Shown here one piece after another: positions 32,660 to 42,641 of a stretch of 64,000 nucleotides of DNA; position 1 is the stretch's first letter; each line of letters opens with the position of its first letter. The position numbers were made by a program, and so were the translations under genes. The DNA is taken from assembly GCA_025765595.1 (NCBI GenBank), contig JAIVFH010000005.1:620001-684000 (forward strand). Direction: 5' to 3'. The DNA is from Obelidium mucronatum. Lineage: Eukaryota; Chytridiomycota; Chytridiomycetes; Chytridiales; Chytriomycetaceae. The notes beneath the pieces were generated by a model. That model saw only the letters and a program-made list of their open reading frames with translations. It did no database searches and had not been told where the DNA came from.

Positions 32660-34691
32660 TCAAAGAGAATATGCATTTGAAACCATTTCCTCTCTTCCAA
32701 TTGATGTGATGGCCATCGTCTGCTCAATCAAGGCTTGGGTCAATGCCGAATCTTCATCTTCCGCCAAAGCCAACGCCAGCCTGACTGCATTCTTGATTTG
32801 CCGTCCATTCAAAACGCTTTGTGCAAGTTTCGCATAATCAATGTCTGCCGACACTTGAATTCCAGTCAATTTGCCAATCAAGTTTCGCCAAATCTGTTCA
32901 CGAGCTGACGGATCCAAATGATCGTAACGCAATGCAACAGTAACTCTACTTTCTAAGGCGGGATCAAATTCAAGGACTCGATTCGTGGTCAAAAACAGAA
33001 TCCCTTGGTGGTATTCCAACAGTCTCAGCATCACGCATACCATCGCATTCCGAACCACGTCAGAGCCACCACCTGAAGAAGCCGATGCTCTCTTTTCGAG
33101 AAACACGTCCGCTTCGTCAATGATTGCCAATGCGTCCCATCCACTGCATAAATCCAAAACAGAGCCAAGTCTTTTCTCCATCTCCTCGGGATTGGTTCCC
33201 AGCTCGCCCATCGTAACGTAATAGAGCGGTTTATGCAATAACTCACTGATGGCTTCGGCGGTCAATGTTTTGCCGCATCCCGGCGGTCCGTGGAGTAAAA
33301 AGACTGAGCCACCACTCTTGCCGCTGACAATATCATGAAACTTTGATTCAGTTGATTTCCCCCCAAATCTCACCAGCGCTTTTATCAACTTCTTGCGCGC
33401 TGGGTTAAGAACAAGTTGATCAAACGCCTGGTCGTTGAATTGGATTTCTTGCAACGAGTCAATCAGCACATGTCCCCACGCCTTCACTGCAAAGCTGAAC
33501 CCAACTACTGCCGGCCAAATAAATGGAAACAGGAACTCGGGTAACTCTCGATACAGGAGTAAAGTTCCGCCTGCGGAAGGGGGTGGGGCATTTGGATCCT
33601 TGTTGAAGGCGGACTCCCCTAAAACACGCTTGTAACGACTGGCGGCGTTCTGAATAGCAAGAGTGATTTCATCGCTTCCTTGACTTGGGTAATGTCCCAA
33701 AAGCAACCCTCGTTCACAATCAATGACAACGCGACCGGAGCCAGATGTAGGAACAATCGCTTTACGCTGGCTTCCGTGAACGAAAAAGCTTGCCGCGCGA
33801 TATTCAACAAATTTAGTCCCTTGGGTCAACTCGATGCACTTGGCACCCCTCTTTTGAAACTGGGTTGTGTAATCAGAATCCCCGCTTGGAAGAACAACAC
33901 CCAAATCTTGCAAGCTCTTGATTTTCGCACCAGTCCAGCCGCTGTACACTTCTTCAAATTCCACAACAGCAAAGTAAGTTCCAAATGAAACGACGCTTTC
34001 GAGCCGGATTTTGAAACACTTTTCCATACTATTATTCAAAGAGAGGCCAAGCGTTAAATAAACCAACACACTCAAATTGATGGAGGAAAAAAAAAGCAGC
34101 ATCGTTACCTGAAGAGGGTCTTCTTTTCCTCAAACCAAGACTCACGCACGCGATATCCAGCCTTAACAGACCCACCAGCCAATCCCGTAGTAGCAACCAC
34201 CATGGATCCAGGAACATATAGTTCAGCCAATCCATCAAACTCGATATTTCCACCCGCGATCGCTTCCTTGTGGCTCTCAATGTCGTGCTTGTACAAATCC
34301 TCCACAGCAGCCACCAAATCGTCCAAACCGAGCACTGAAACAGGATCTTTGGTTGTATTTGGTCTGAACCCGAGTGCCGAGAAGAGGTTCATTGCATGGT
34401 GGGTTGCGTAGCGGAAGTCTGTTTTTGTCTCTGGTGTTGAGGGCAGAGTTGTATTCGCGAAGGGTGAGTTGCGCTGATCTAAGCTTTCCCAGAGCGAGAT
34501 GCAGCTGATAAGCAGGAACGCGGCGGTTTAATGGGGTTCCTGGGAAGTAATGTTTTGATGAGTGGGAACAGGGCGATGGTGTTTGGAGGGAGATGAGTGG
34601 CGGCTGTGGTGTTGCTGATTGTGAATTCGATCGTCTCTGAATCTGGAATTGGTCCATAGGTAAAGAACGTGTCTGTAGGATCGATGGTCAT
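32660..34691 (-). CDS. AAA+ ATPase with N-terminal DUF7025-like domain
   Basis: The main exon 34028-32660 carries an N-terminal region (GRVVIDCERGLLLGHYP, then LLYRELPEFLFPFIWPAVVG, GFSFAVKAWGHVLIDSLQEI and FDQLVLNPARKKLIKALV) typical of fungal AAA proteins with a DUF7025-type domain. A single AAA module follows: Walker A GPPGCGKT, Walker B ALAIIDEADVF, sensor-1 LFLTTN, and arginine-finger region FDPALESRVTVAL. An upstream exon (34392-34110) begins NLFSALGFRPNTTKDPVSVL. The most 5' open frame starts MTIDPTDTFFTYGPIP at 34691, but joining it to the next exon needs an unrecognised intron or a frameshift near 34500. Targets are unknown; these proteins are usually remodelling factors. No membrane segment is evident. 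Confidence 0.75.
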
Positions 34692-35052
34692 AATTGGTTG
34701 TAATTTGTAAAACTATCTTTTTGATGACTGTTGCTTGGTGTGATATTCCTTATTTGAAGAGATTTTACCATCCACCCCAAGCATCCACCCTTCACAATTA
34801 TGATTCTGAAATGATTCACCTCAATGAAAGAAAAAGTAGAATATATAAATAATTTTATCAAATTAAAAACAGAATGCTTCCACTGCTTCAATTAAATAGC
34901 TACATCAGGAGTTGTAACCTGAATATCTTTATAATTGGAAACCAATTTGTTATTTCTACCTCACAAGACAGAAAAGATCTGATCTTGAGCCTTGATTTTT
35001 CTTAAATTATTGAGTTCCTCACGACTGCCAAGGAATAATCTCACAAAAAAAG
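34692..35052. other. intergenic region between divergent genes
   Basis: About 360 bp, AT-rich, between the AAA gene start and the F-box/ankyrin gene start. Presumed promoters; no specific motif recognised. Confidence 0.5.
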
Positions 35053-36004
35053 ATGAGGCTCGTAACTCAATTGACACACTTGCCCCTTGATGCGTTAGCT
35101 AGCATCGCTGTCCTCTTGCATCCACACACATTGCACGCACTCAGCTGTACTTCCAAGTCTATGAAACTAGCAATTGAGTCTCTTCAACAGGCCAACTGGT
35201 TCGCACTTCAAAATCTGCGACATGCTATATCAGAAATTGAAAAGAAACTGATAAAGTCGCATGGCATTCGTTCCTTTGACCGCGAGATTTCAGAAGAAGA
35301 GGCACTGGGCGGCTTCATGCCTGCTTGGCAACACTCCTTCTGGCAAGAACACATGTACAAGGTTCAGTTCTCGAAACTACCAGTTTCGTATACCATTGCT
35401 TTGCTTAAAGCTGACTGGGTTCAATTGCGGCTCGTTGGGGGCCCTGGGTGTCCGCTCTCTGTGTCGAAGTCTCACGCAGATTGATTGGAGCCGTTCCGCT
35501 CCTCAAGGCTAAAGTGCAGAATGCCCTGCATTTTTTGTTAACAGGACACGAATACGTCCTACGTGGCTGGATACCCGGTGTGATCCGAACTTACTGATTG
35601 TATGGGCTTGTGTTGTTGGGTGCCTTCAAATTATCCAAATGGTTGAGGCAAATTACTGGGACAAGACTACAAAATCCCGCGAATTTGCATTGGAAACGGC
35701 AGCCTGTTTTGGACATTTGGATATTGTTGAGTTCCTCATTCAAGAGTGCAAGGTGGATCCAAGCTCAAACAAGAATGCAGCTTTGGAACGCGCATCCGCA
35801 AACGGCCACCTTCACATTGTTGAGCGATTTTTAAATGATAAACGCGTCGATCCTGCTTACGGGTCGAGCAATGCACTCATTTCAGCCTGTAAAAAGGGGC
35901 ACACGAAAACGGTTGAGGTCTTGCTGGAAGATGGGCGAAGTGACCCAACAGCGCAAGATAACCAAGCTCTTATATATTCCGCGCGCTTTGGGCATACGGA
36001 TGTT

Positions 36005-36009
36005 TTGTC
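36005..36009. repeat. target-site duplication TTGTC, left copy
   Basis: The five bases before the 5' LTR equal the five bases after the 3' LTR at 42231-42235. The match extends to TTTTGTC if the LTR is taken to end two bases earlier. Five bases is the usual Ty1/copia length. Confidence 0.85.
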
Positions 36010-36463
36010 TGTTACAAGTACAAGCCCTTCCGGCTATCTCCGCTACTTTTATTCCTTCACCTTCCTCAACATTCTTTTAAATTCTCGACCAATCACAGTG
36101 GACCACTATAGCTATCTCCACTTTCTCCAATTTTCCTTATAACGTTGGCAAATTCCCCCCAATTACTGCCATCCTTCAGTAATTGAGTCGTCGCCGCCGC
36201 CGTTCATCACCGTCTATCGTTGCTCACTACCTTGCAACGTTATCCAGGGTTAGCTACAGTTGTTTCATTCACTCATTATTATCTCAGAAGTATAGTCGTA
36301 TTTATTTAAATAAATGATCCTTCAGTAATTGAGTCGTCGCCGCCGCCGTTCATCACCGTCTATCGTTGCTCACTACCTTGCAACGTTATCCAGGTTACAA
36401 TCAACTCCGCCTACCGACGTCATCCGTTCCGGCTGTTGCCGCAATCAATCATATCCTGTCGTT
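36010..36463 (+). repeat. 5' LTR (454 bp)
   Basis: Begins TGTTACAAGTACAAGCCC and ends ATATCCTGTCGTT. It contains two copies of a block starting CCTTCAGTAATTGAGTCGTC and ending TTATCCAGG (about 75 bp). A palindromic TTTATTTAAATAAA lies between them and may act as promoter or terminator. The 3' end does not show the usual CA. Confidence 0.93.
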
Positions 36464-36548
36464 GATTAAGAAGTCTTATTGATCTACCGCAACTATCGAA
36501 TCTACATCCAAATCTGAACCAACTGAATCTACAATCTAATCCAACCCA

Positions 36549-39500
36549 ATGGCCATTACGAAACTGACCCGCCTCAATGCGGCCACCCAACAACATGCCA
36601 TTCTTCAGAATCTTATCCTTGCTGTCAACGCGATTGACCGCCCAAAGGACCTGACACGGCCACTGCTGGGACTCTTCAAGAATTTTGATCTTCTGATTGT
36701 CGATCACCCACCTCCATCCGCGGCCGAGTTCCCAGGCACTCGTGTGCCTGGTCAGGCCGCTGTCGCTGCCTTTGGTGCTGAAGGAGATGCGGACTTCCAT
36801 CCGGGGTTCCCTGCAATAGCTCCACATCTTAACCAGGATAAACTTACAAAGCAAACGGAAAGTTGGGGCCTTCTCCAAGACAAAATCAGAGAAGAAGTTG
36901 CTAAACACCTTGACGCCGATCTTGGGAAATACTTGGTTCCTGTAATTGGCGTGCAGCAGTCCCTTTTCCAGACATGGGCGATCATCCGTCGGGAGATCAA
37001 CCACAACACTGCCACTGCCGTCGACACTCTCAAAGCAAAGCTGGACAGAATGGTACAATCCTCTGAGAGCGTACTTGCCTATGCTCTACGTGTCGGAAAG
37101 GACATCTACACCCTGAGTCTGGACGGATATCCTACCGCTGCTGAACACCTCGCTGTTCATCAAGACTGGGGTCATCGATTTATCCTTGGTCTTCAACCAG
37201 ACGTGGTCAGTCAATACAAGGAAGCCTTTGCCCGTCATTTGGTCAATGGAGTCATTCAGCCGCTCACGACCATCGAAGGAATGACGGAATACCTCCAGAT
37301 GGAAGCTGCCTTTGCTAGACAAGCTGCCGCTCATCGAGGAGAAGACACTACCACTCCAGGTACCGCGTTACAAGCGTCCACCCACCCAATGCCCGCTGTT
37401 CCCATCGCTCCTGCGATTCCTGCCCCCACCTCAGCAGTTCGGACTGGAAACGGAAAACGGACAGGAAGAGTACCCCCTGCCGCTGCATTCAGTGCTTCTG
37501 CCGCTCCTACTGATTCAGGCTCCCCTCCAAACGAAGTATTCATCAAACAGCTTCCAATGGAAGTGCCTGTCTCTGACGCAGTTCTGAAGGAGGCAATGGA
37601 CCGCTTTGGACCTACCTCTCGAGTTCATGCGGGGACCGGGCGTGTTGCGGGTCTGGGATGGGCGACTTTCGACTCTCCTGAACATGCTGCCAACGCAATT
37701 GCGTGCAAGAACATGTCCCTTGGCAAGCGTGGACCTGACGGAAAGCCTGTCGCAATTGTTATTGCAAAATCCAACAAACCTGCCGCTGGGCAAGGACAAG
37801 CTTTTGCTGCAACGGGTGATATTGTTGGATATGGTGTTCAGTTTATCCCAATAAATGCTGCTCCACAATACTCTCTCTTATCATCCACGGACAGCGTAAC
37901 CGTTAACGTTGACTCTGCTGCCACGGGTAGTCTGGGAAATCATCCATCTTTTATGCAGACGCCAAGAGCAGCCACTGTCTACCGCGGGATTGGCGGACAA
38001 GCTATCACAGGCTCTGGATTTGAAGGGGCTATTACTGGCTGCACAAGTATCAGTCAGCCGTACACCACCCCACCCTTTGAACATACGCCAACGGCCAGCC
38101 ACAATCTACTCAGTGTTAATGATATTCTCACGAAGAACAATCACAGCGTACTGTTTAATCGCTCAGACATGTCTGTAAATATTGGACACTTTCCACCCAA
38201 CCAAGACCACACTATACTGGCTAAGGGATTTCATGACCGAGGGCTGTTCCCCATTGTGATACAAAGAGCCGTTGCGGCTACACTTGATTCTCCACCACCA
38301 TCAACTGAGAGCTACGGACTAGCAGTGGACAACCGGAACCCCAGTTACACCACAAAAGTCAGCAAATGGCACGGCCGCACTCACATAGGTGACTCCCAAC
38401 TGGAGCGAAGCTACCGATTGAAAGCCGTAGATGGTCTAGACCTCGATCCATCGGAATTCTCAGACCTACCATGTCATTGTTCTGCATGCTATCAAGCAAA
38501 AATGCACCGCCTCCCTCATCCACGATCACACGGCGCTCGGTTTGAGCCAAGTAATCTTCTCCAAGTTGTAACCGTGGATCTCATTGTGTTCTCCAAGAAT
38601 AATGCCTCCCTTGGAGGAAACAAATACTGGATATCCTTCACTATCCCAAATGCCTTGGGATACCGCTTTGGATTTGGAGTTGATGGAAAGTTCAAGACTG
38701 CCAAACATCTAAAGTGGGCCCAGCAGTGGCTTGAGAGGACCACCAGCCAAAAGGTGAAATCCTGGTTTCTGGATAAGGGAGGAGAGAATCATCCTCGATG
38801 GTTCCTTGACACATGTGAAGAAGAGGGCATCTCGTTCATCAACTCAGGAACTGAAGAGCACCAGTCAATGGGTCTGGAGGAGGGATGGCATCGAATTGCT
38901 ATGGACCGTCATCGTGCACTTCAGATTGCTGCCAATGCTCCAACGAACCTCTGGGTTGACGGTCTCAACTATCAATGCGAGATCTACAACTCCTTCCTAC
39001 ACAAGAATGATACAATCACTCCTCACCAAGCCTTGCACAACCGCAAGCCAACAGTCAGGGATATGCGTACTATGTTCTGTCTCGCCTTCATACGGGTACT
39101 ACCAAAGAATCAGTTAGAGGGAAAGTCCAGTCCACGGTCAATTGCTGGGAGATACATCGGACACTCCAACTATCCTTGGCAACAAAAGCGCGAAACACCA
39201 GGGTATCGCATTCTCACCATCGATGATGACCCCCACTCGATCCTTGTTGGCCGCGATGTGGCATTCATCGAAGATCAATTCAATCTCGACGATATCCAGC
39301 CGTTACTTAAACCGATCCGAACAATCTCATGGTCCGACTACCGAGATGACATGGGTCTTGCCCATGACACGGAAGAAATCACGGCACGACTGCGCTCGCG
39401 CGTCGATTGGGATGAACTGTGCAATGATGTGGAGTCAAGCAGTCTGGACTTTGGTGACAGCAGTGACAGCACTCCAACAGCAAGTGATGCCTCCCCAACA

Positions 39501-41693
39501 CCCTCTCTAACAGACGCGTCGCATGCTGCACCACCATCTTCAACAACGAGTGCTTCAACCCAACCCCCTGCACCGGAGTTCTCATCAGACGCGGGAGCGT
39601 CTGTTCCAGGAAGAATCTCCTCCGGTCGAGGACTGAACCAGGAACTACCAGCTCCGGATCTACTCAGTGATTCAGATGATGAATCGGATTACGAGGCTCC
39701 CACAACCCCCACGCCTTCTCCAAGAGCTCCGCGAGCGACCAGGTCCAACACCACTCTCCCAGCTTTCAGTCGATCCCTTGGAAACGACGGTTTCGAAGAC
39801 CTCAACGTTGCAGAACTTGCGGACTCTACCAACACTCGCCGAACTAAAGCAGAGCGCGGCGCGGCACACTACGCTTCAAGCTCTCGAGCTAAAGCTCGCC
39901 ACCATCCAAAATCACCGGCATTCCAACCACACGATGGATTGGCAGCCTTTGTAACTCCCATAGAGTTGCAGGAAGGATTTGCGGGTTTTGCATCTTGTGC
40001 CCAAGCGCTACTACTGCAAGAGGAAGACTGTGAAGACATCTACCTCGATGAAGAGAAGTTTATGACCGCAATTGGACAACGCTACGGTCTGGCACTCTCA
40101 GCCCTGAACGGACCTCGCATATCAGAAGGGCTCAAGGATGAACGCTGGCGGGTAGCAATCAACAAGGAGCTATCCACTTTCTGGGGTCTCAAGGTCTGGA
40201 AATTGGTGTGGCTACCTGCAGGAGAACGTACTCTGGGTACCATCTGGGTTCTGAAAGTGAAGAAGAATGACATAACAGGGGAAACCCAATACAAAGCCAG
40301 ACTCTGCATGGATGGACGCAACCAGATCTACGGAACCGACTATGTACAGACACACGCATCCACGCCACACATGAATTCTTTGAAGGCCTTGGTAGCTGTG
40401 GTGACGGAGCGAGGACAAGTCACGCGCCAATGCGACGCTAAGGCGGCCCACCTGACCACTGAGCGTGATCGAGTCATGTATGTCAAGATACCTGTTGGTA
40501 TGGAGGTTGCAGCGGAAGATCGAGGTAAAGTTCTGGAACTACTCCGGACAATGTACGGACAGAAACAAGCTCCCCTCATGTGGGAACGCAACCGCGACGC
40601 TGGGCTGGAATCCATCGGAATGACACGCTGCCCACATGAACCGCTACTCTTCAAGAAAGAAGTTGTCAAGAATGGGATCACTCACCTCATCTTCTGTCTG
40701 GTCTGGGCAGACGATTTCTTCTTCTCAGCAGATCTGGAAGTTGAATCGGAACTTGACGCAATGATCACTGAATTGGGAAAGCGTTTCGAGCTCACGGTGA
40801 AGCCATGTGTTGACCAGTTCATCAGCATCATGTTCCAGTTCAAGAAGGGCGCCACTTCTATGAGCCAAGCCGCATACCAGGAATCCATTCTTCAAGAGTT
40901 CCTCGAAAATCCAACTGGAGAGCGGCGAACAGCATGGAGAAAGGCTGATGATACTGACTTTGACTCCGTGGTAGACCCCACTCCTGACGATCTCGGCTTC
41001 ATGAAGGACCGCAACTACTACAGGTTGGTTGGACTTCTCCAGTTCCTAACAATCACTAGGCCTACCATCCAACAAGCAGTCGGAAAACTAGCGCGACACA
41101 CTCTGCGAACGCGTCGCGTCCACTGGATGCGAGCGCAGGAACTTCTGGAGTACCTCAACGGCACTCGAAACCATGGACTCATCTTCCGAAAATCCGATTC
41201 TCCTACAGAATTCACCCTTGAAGGCTTCAGTGATGCAGACTGGGCTGGCGACGCTGACACTAGACGATCCACTACTGGTGCTGTTGTCCGTCTGGGAAAG
41301 TCAGCTGTTCTAAGCTTCAGCAAGCGTCAACCCATCGTCGCAGACTCGACTGTATCAGCCGAAGTAATTGCTGCGTGCTCTTTGGCAAAAGAGGTAGTTT
41401 GGGTTCGAAACTTACTTATCTGGTTCGGGTACCCGCAGATTGGACCCTCGCGCATCTGGTGCGACAATCAAGGAACTGTATTTAATGTGGAGGAAGGAGC
41501 GCTGCGCCATAAGACCAAGCACATGGACGTCAAGTACATGTTTCTACGGGACTTGGTCCGCCAGAAGCTAGTCTCGATAGCCCACCTACCGGACGTAAAG
41601 ATGATTGCCGATGTACTCACTAAGGGTCTTGGCTGGATAAAATTCGAATTTTGCCGCGATGCCTTCGGTGAAGTTGATGTCTCTACCCTGTAA
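36549..41693 (+). CDS. copia Gag-Pol polyprotein with RRM-like domain in Gag
   Basis: Single 1714-residue frame. Residues about 1-320 form the Gag core (LLGLFKNF, FHPGFPAI, QDWGHRFILGLQPDVV). Residues about 329-405 form an RRM-like domain (EVFIKQLPMEVPVSD as RNP2, VAGLGWATFDSPEHA as RNP1) where copia Gag normally carries a CCHC zinc knuckle; no CCHC was found. The protease site reads VDSAATGSL (usually DSGA). The integrase zinc-binding part WHGRTH...CHCSACYQAKMH is near 620-650, and the core with D in VDLIVF, D in LDKGGEN and E in LEEGWHR is at about 670-790. Reverse transcriptase is near 1200-1450 with MYGQKQAPLMW and WADDFFF (usually YVDD). RNase H has GFSDADWAGD, SAEVIAA and TKHMDVKYMFLRD. 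No frameshift or stop separates Gag from Pol. Confidence 0.93.
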   Translation: MAITKLTRLNAATQQHAILQNLILAVNAIDRPKDLTRPLLGLFKNFDLLIVDHPPPSAAEFPGTRVPGQAAVAAFGAEGDADFHPGFPAIAPHLNQDKLTKQTESWGLLQDKIREEVAKHLDADLGKYLVPVIGVQQSLFQTWAIIRREINHNTATAVDTLKAKLDRMVQSSESVLAYALRVGKDIYTLSLDGYPTAAEHLAVHQDWGHRFILGLQPDVVSQYKEAFARHLVNGVIQPLTTIEGMTEYLQMEAAFARQAAAHRGEDTTTPGTALQASTHPMPAVPIAPAIPAPTSAVRTGNGKRTGRVPPAAAFSASAAPTDSGSPPNEVFIKQLPMEVPVSDAVLKEAMDRFGPTSRVHAGTGRVAGLGWATFDSPEHAANAIACKNMSLGKRGPDGKPVAIVIAKSNKPAAGQGQAFAATGDIVGYGVQFIPINAAPQYSLLSSTDSVTVNVDSAATGSLGNHPSFMQTPRAATVYRGIGGQAITGSGFEGAITGCTSISQPYTTPPFEHTPTASHNLLSVNDILTKNNHSVLFNRSDMSVNIGHFPPNQDHTILAKGFHDRGLFPIVIQRAVAATLDSPPPSTESYGLAVDNRNPSYTTKVSKWHGRTHIGDSQLERSYRLKAVDGLDLDPSEFSDLPCHCSACYQAKMHRLPHPRSHGARFEPSNLLQVVTVDLIVFSKNNASLGGNKYWISFTIPNALGYRFGFGVDGKFKTAKHLKWAQQWLERTTSQKVKSWFLDKGGENHPRWFLDTCEEEGISFINSGTEEHQSMGLEEGWHRIAMDRHRALQIAANAPTNLWVDGLNYQCEIYNSFLHKNDTITPHQALHNRKPTVRDMRTMFCLAFIRVLPKNQLEGKSSPRSIAGRYIGHSNYPWQQKRETPGYRILTIDDDPHSILVGRDVAFIEDQFNLDDIQPLLKPIRTISWSDYRDDMGLAHDTEEITARLRSRVDWDELCNDVESSSLDFGDSSDSTPTASDASPTPSLTDASHAAPPSSTTSASTQPPAPEFSSDAGASVPGRISSGRGLNQELPAPDLLSDSDDESDYEAPTTPTPSPRAPRATRSNTTLPAFSRSLGNDGFEDLNVAELADSTNTRRTKAERGAAHYASSSRAKARHHPKSPAFQPHDGLAAFVTPIELQEGFAGFASCAQALLLQEEDCEDIYLDEEKFMTAIGQRYGLALSALNGPRISEGLKDERWRVAINKELSTFWGLKVWKLVWLPAGERTLGTIWVLKVKKNDITGETQYKARLCMDGRNQIYGTDYVQTHASTPHMNSLKALVAVVTERGQVTRQCDAKAAHLTTERDRVMYVKIPVGMEVAAEDRGKVLELLRTMYGQKQAPLMWERNRDAGLESIGMTRCPHEPLLFKKEVVKNGITHLIFCLVWADDFFFSADLEVESELDAMITELGKRFELTVKPCVDQFISIMFQFKKGATSMSQAAYQESILQEFLENPTGERRTAWRKADDTDFDSVVDPTPDDLGFMKDRNYYRLVGLLQFLTITRPTIQQAVGKLARHTLRTRRVHWMRAQELLEYLNGTRNHGLIFRKSDSPTEFTLEGFSDADWAGDADTRRSTTGAVVRLGKSAVLSFSKRQPIVADSTVSAEVIAACSLAKEVVWVRNLLIWFGYPQIGPSRIWCDNQGTVFNVEEGALRHKTKHMDVKYMFLRDLVRQKLVSIAHLPDVKMIADVLTKGLGWIKFEFCRDAFGEVDVSTL

Positions 41694-41707
41694 GGTCTTG
41701 GGGGGTG

Positions 41708-42230
41708 TGTTACAAGTACAAGCCCTTCCGGCTATCTCCGCTACTTTTATTCCTTCACCTTCCTCAACATTCTTTTAAATTCTCGACCAATCACAGTGGA
41801 CCACTATAGCTATCTCCACTTTCTCCAATTTTCCTTATAACGTTGGCAAATTCCCCCCAATTACTGCCATCCTTCAGTAATTGAGTCGTCGCCGCCGCCG
41901 TTCATCACCGTCTATCGTTGCTCACTACCTTGCAACGTTATCCAGGGTTAGCTACAGTTGTTTCATTCACTCATTATTATCTCAGAAGTATAGTCGTATT
42001 TATTTAAATAAATGATCCTTCAGTAATTGAGTCGTCGCCGCCGCCGTTCATCACCGTCTATCGTTGCTCACTACCTTGCAACGTTATCCAGGTAATTGAG
42101 TCGTCGCCGCCGCCGTTCATCACCGTCTATCGTTGCTCACTACCTTGCAACGTTATCCAGGTTACAATCAACTCCGCCTACCGACGTCATCCGTTCCGGC
42201 TGTTGCCGCAATCAATCATATCCTGTCGTT
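41708..42230 (+). repeat. 3' LTR (523 bp) with an extra 69-bp tandem copy
   Basis: Identical in layout to the 5' LTR, but the block TAATTGAGTCGTCGCC...TTATCCAGG (69 bp) occurs once more in tandem near 42092-42160. Apart from this duplication no differences were noticed by eye. Confidence 0.92.
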
Positions 42231-42641
42231 TTGTCCGCTTTGTTGCGTGATGGTCGCGTTTGTTGTGATGCTCAAGAAGGACATGCACTGCTGACTTCAT
42301 CCACTGGCGGCCATTTACAAGCAGTCGAAGCTTTGTTAAAGGCTGGGGCTAATTTGAGATTGACTCGCTTTCGACCATTTTACTCGGCGGTGCATTCTGG
42401 CCATCGTGAAGTTGTGAGAGCATACGTCAAGCAGTCAAAAGGATCCGAAAAACTATGGATTTGGTTCTATGTCTTAATTCGAGCGCCTCTTGTGGGTAAA
42501 TATTCGCTGATGGATTGGTTGTCATTGCTTTTTACTTGAATTGAAAAAAATTACAAAATGCTTCCCCCCATAATAAAATGTACATTTATTTTTTTAAGTT
42601 ATTTGAATTTTTTTTTTTTTTAGTTTCCAGTGCTTCTGTCG

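Larger units (their letters stand above)
36010..42230 (+). mobile_element. full-length Ty1/copia LTR retrotransposon
   Basis: 6.2-kb element with LTRs at 36010-36463 and 41708-42230, flanked by TTGTC. It contains one uninterrupted Gag-Pol frame with integrase before reverse transcriptase, the Ty1/copia order. A G-rich tract (TCTTGGGGGGTG) precedes the 3' LTR and can serve as polypurine tract. No initiator-tRNA primer-binding site was recognised after the 5' LTR. The intact frame and perfect target duplication suggest a recent insertion. It is inserted in sense orientation into an ankyrin-repeat gene. Confidence 0.95.
35053..42539 (+). pseudogene. F-box/ankyrin-repeat gene interrupted by a copia retrotransposon
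   Basis: The 5' part starts MRLVTQLTHLPLDALASIAV at 35053, an F-box-like Leu/Pro pattern. After an unresolved intron (acceptor TTAACAG near 35544 fits) come ankyrin repeats: FALETAACFGHLDIVEFLIQ, ALERASANGHLHIVERFL, ALISACKKGHTKTVEVLL and ALIYSARFGHTDVLS. There the copia element begins. At 42231 the host frame resumes with SALLRDGRVC, ALLTSSTGGHLQAVEALLKA and a last repeat, ending at 42539. Removing the element and one copy of the TTGTC duplication restores one continuous ankyrin frame, so the insertion split a previously intact gene. In this haplotype the product would be truncated. Such fungal F-box/ankyrin families are large and variable; the substrate is unknown. Confidence 0.8.

Noticed and set aside
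38806..39954. Additional open frames within the copia element as possible extra genes
   Set aside because: All overlap the single Gag-Pol frame in other phases without conserved motifs; no envelope-like gene is present.
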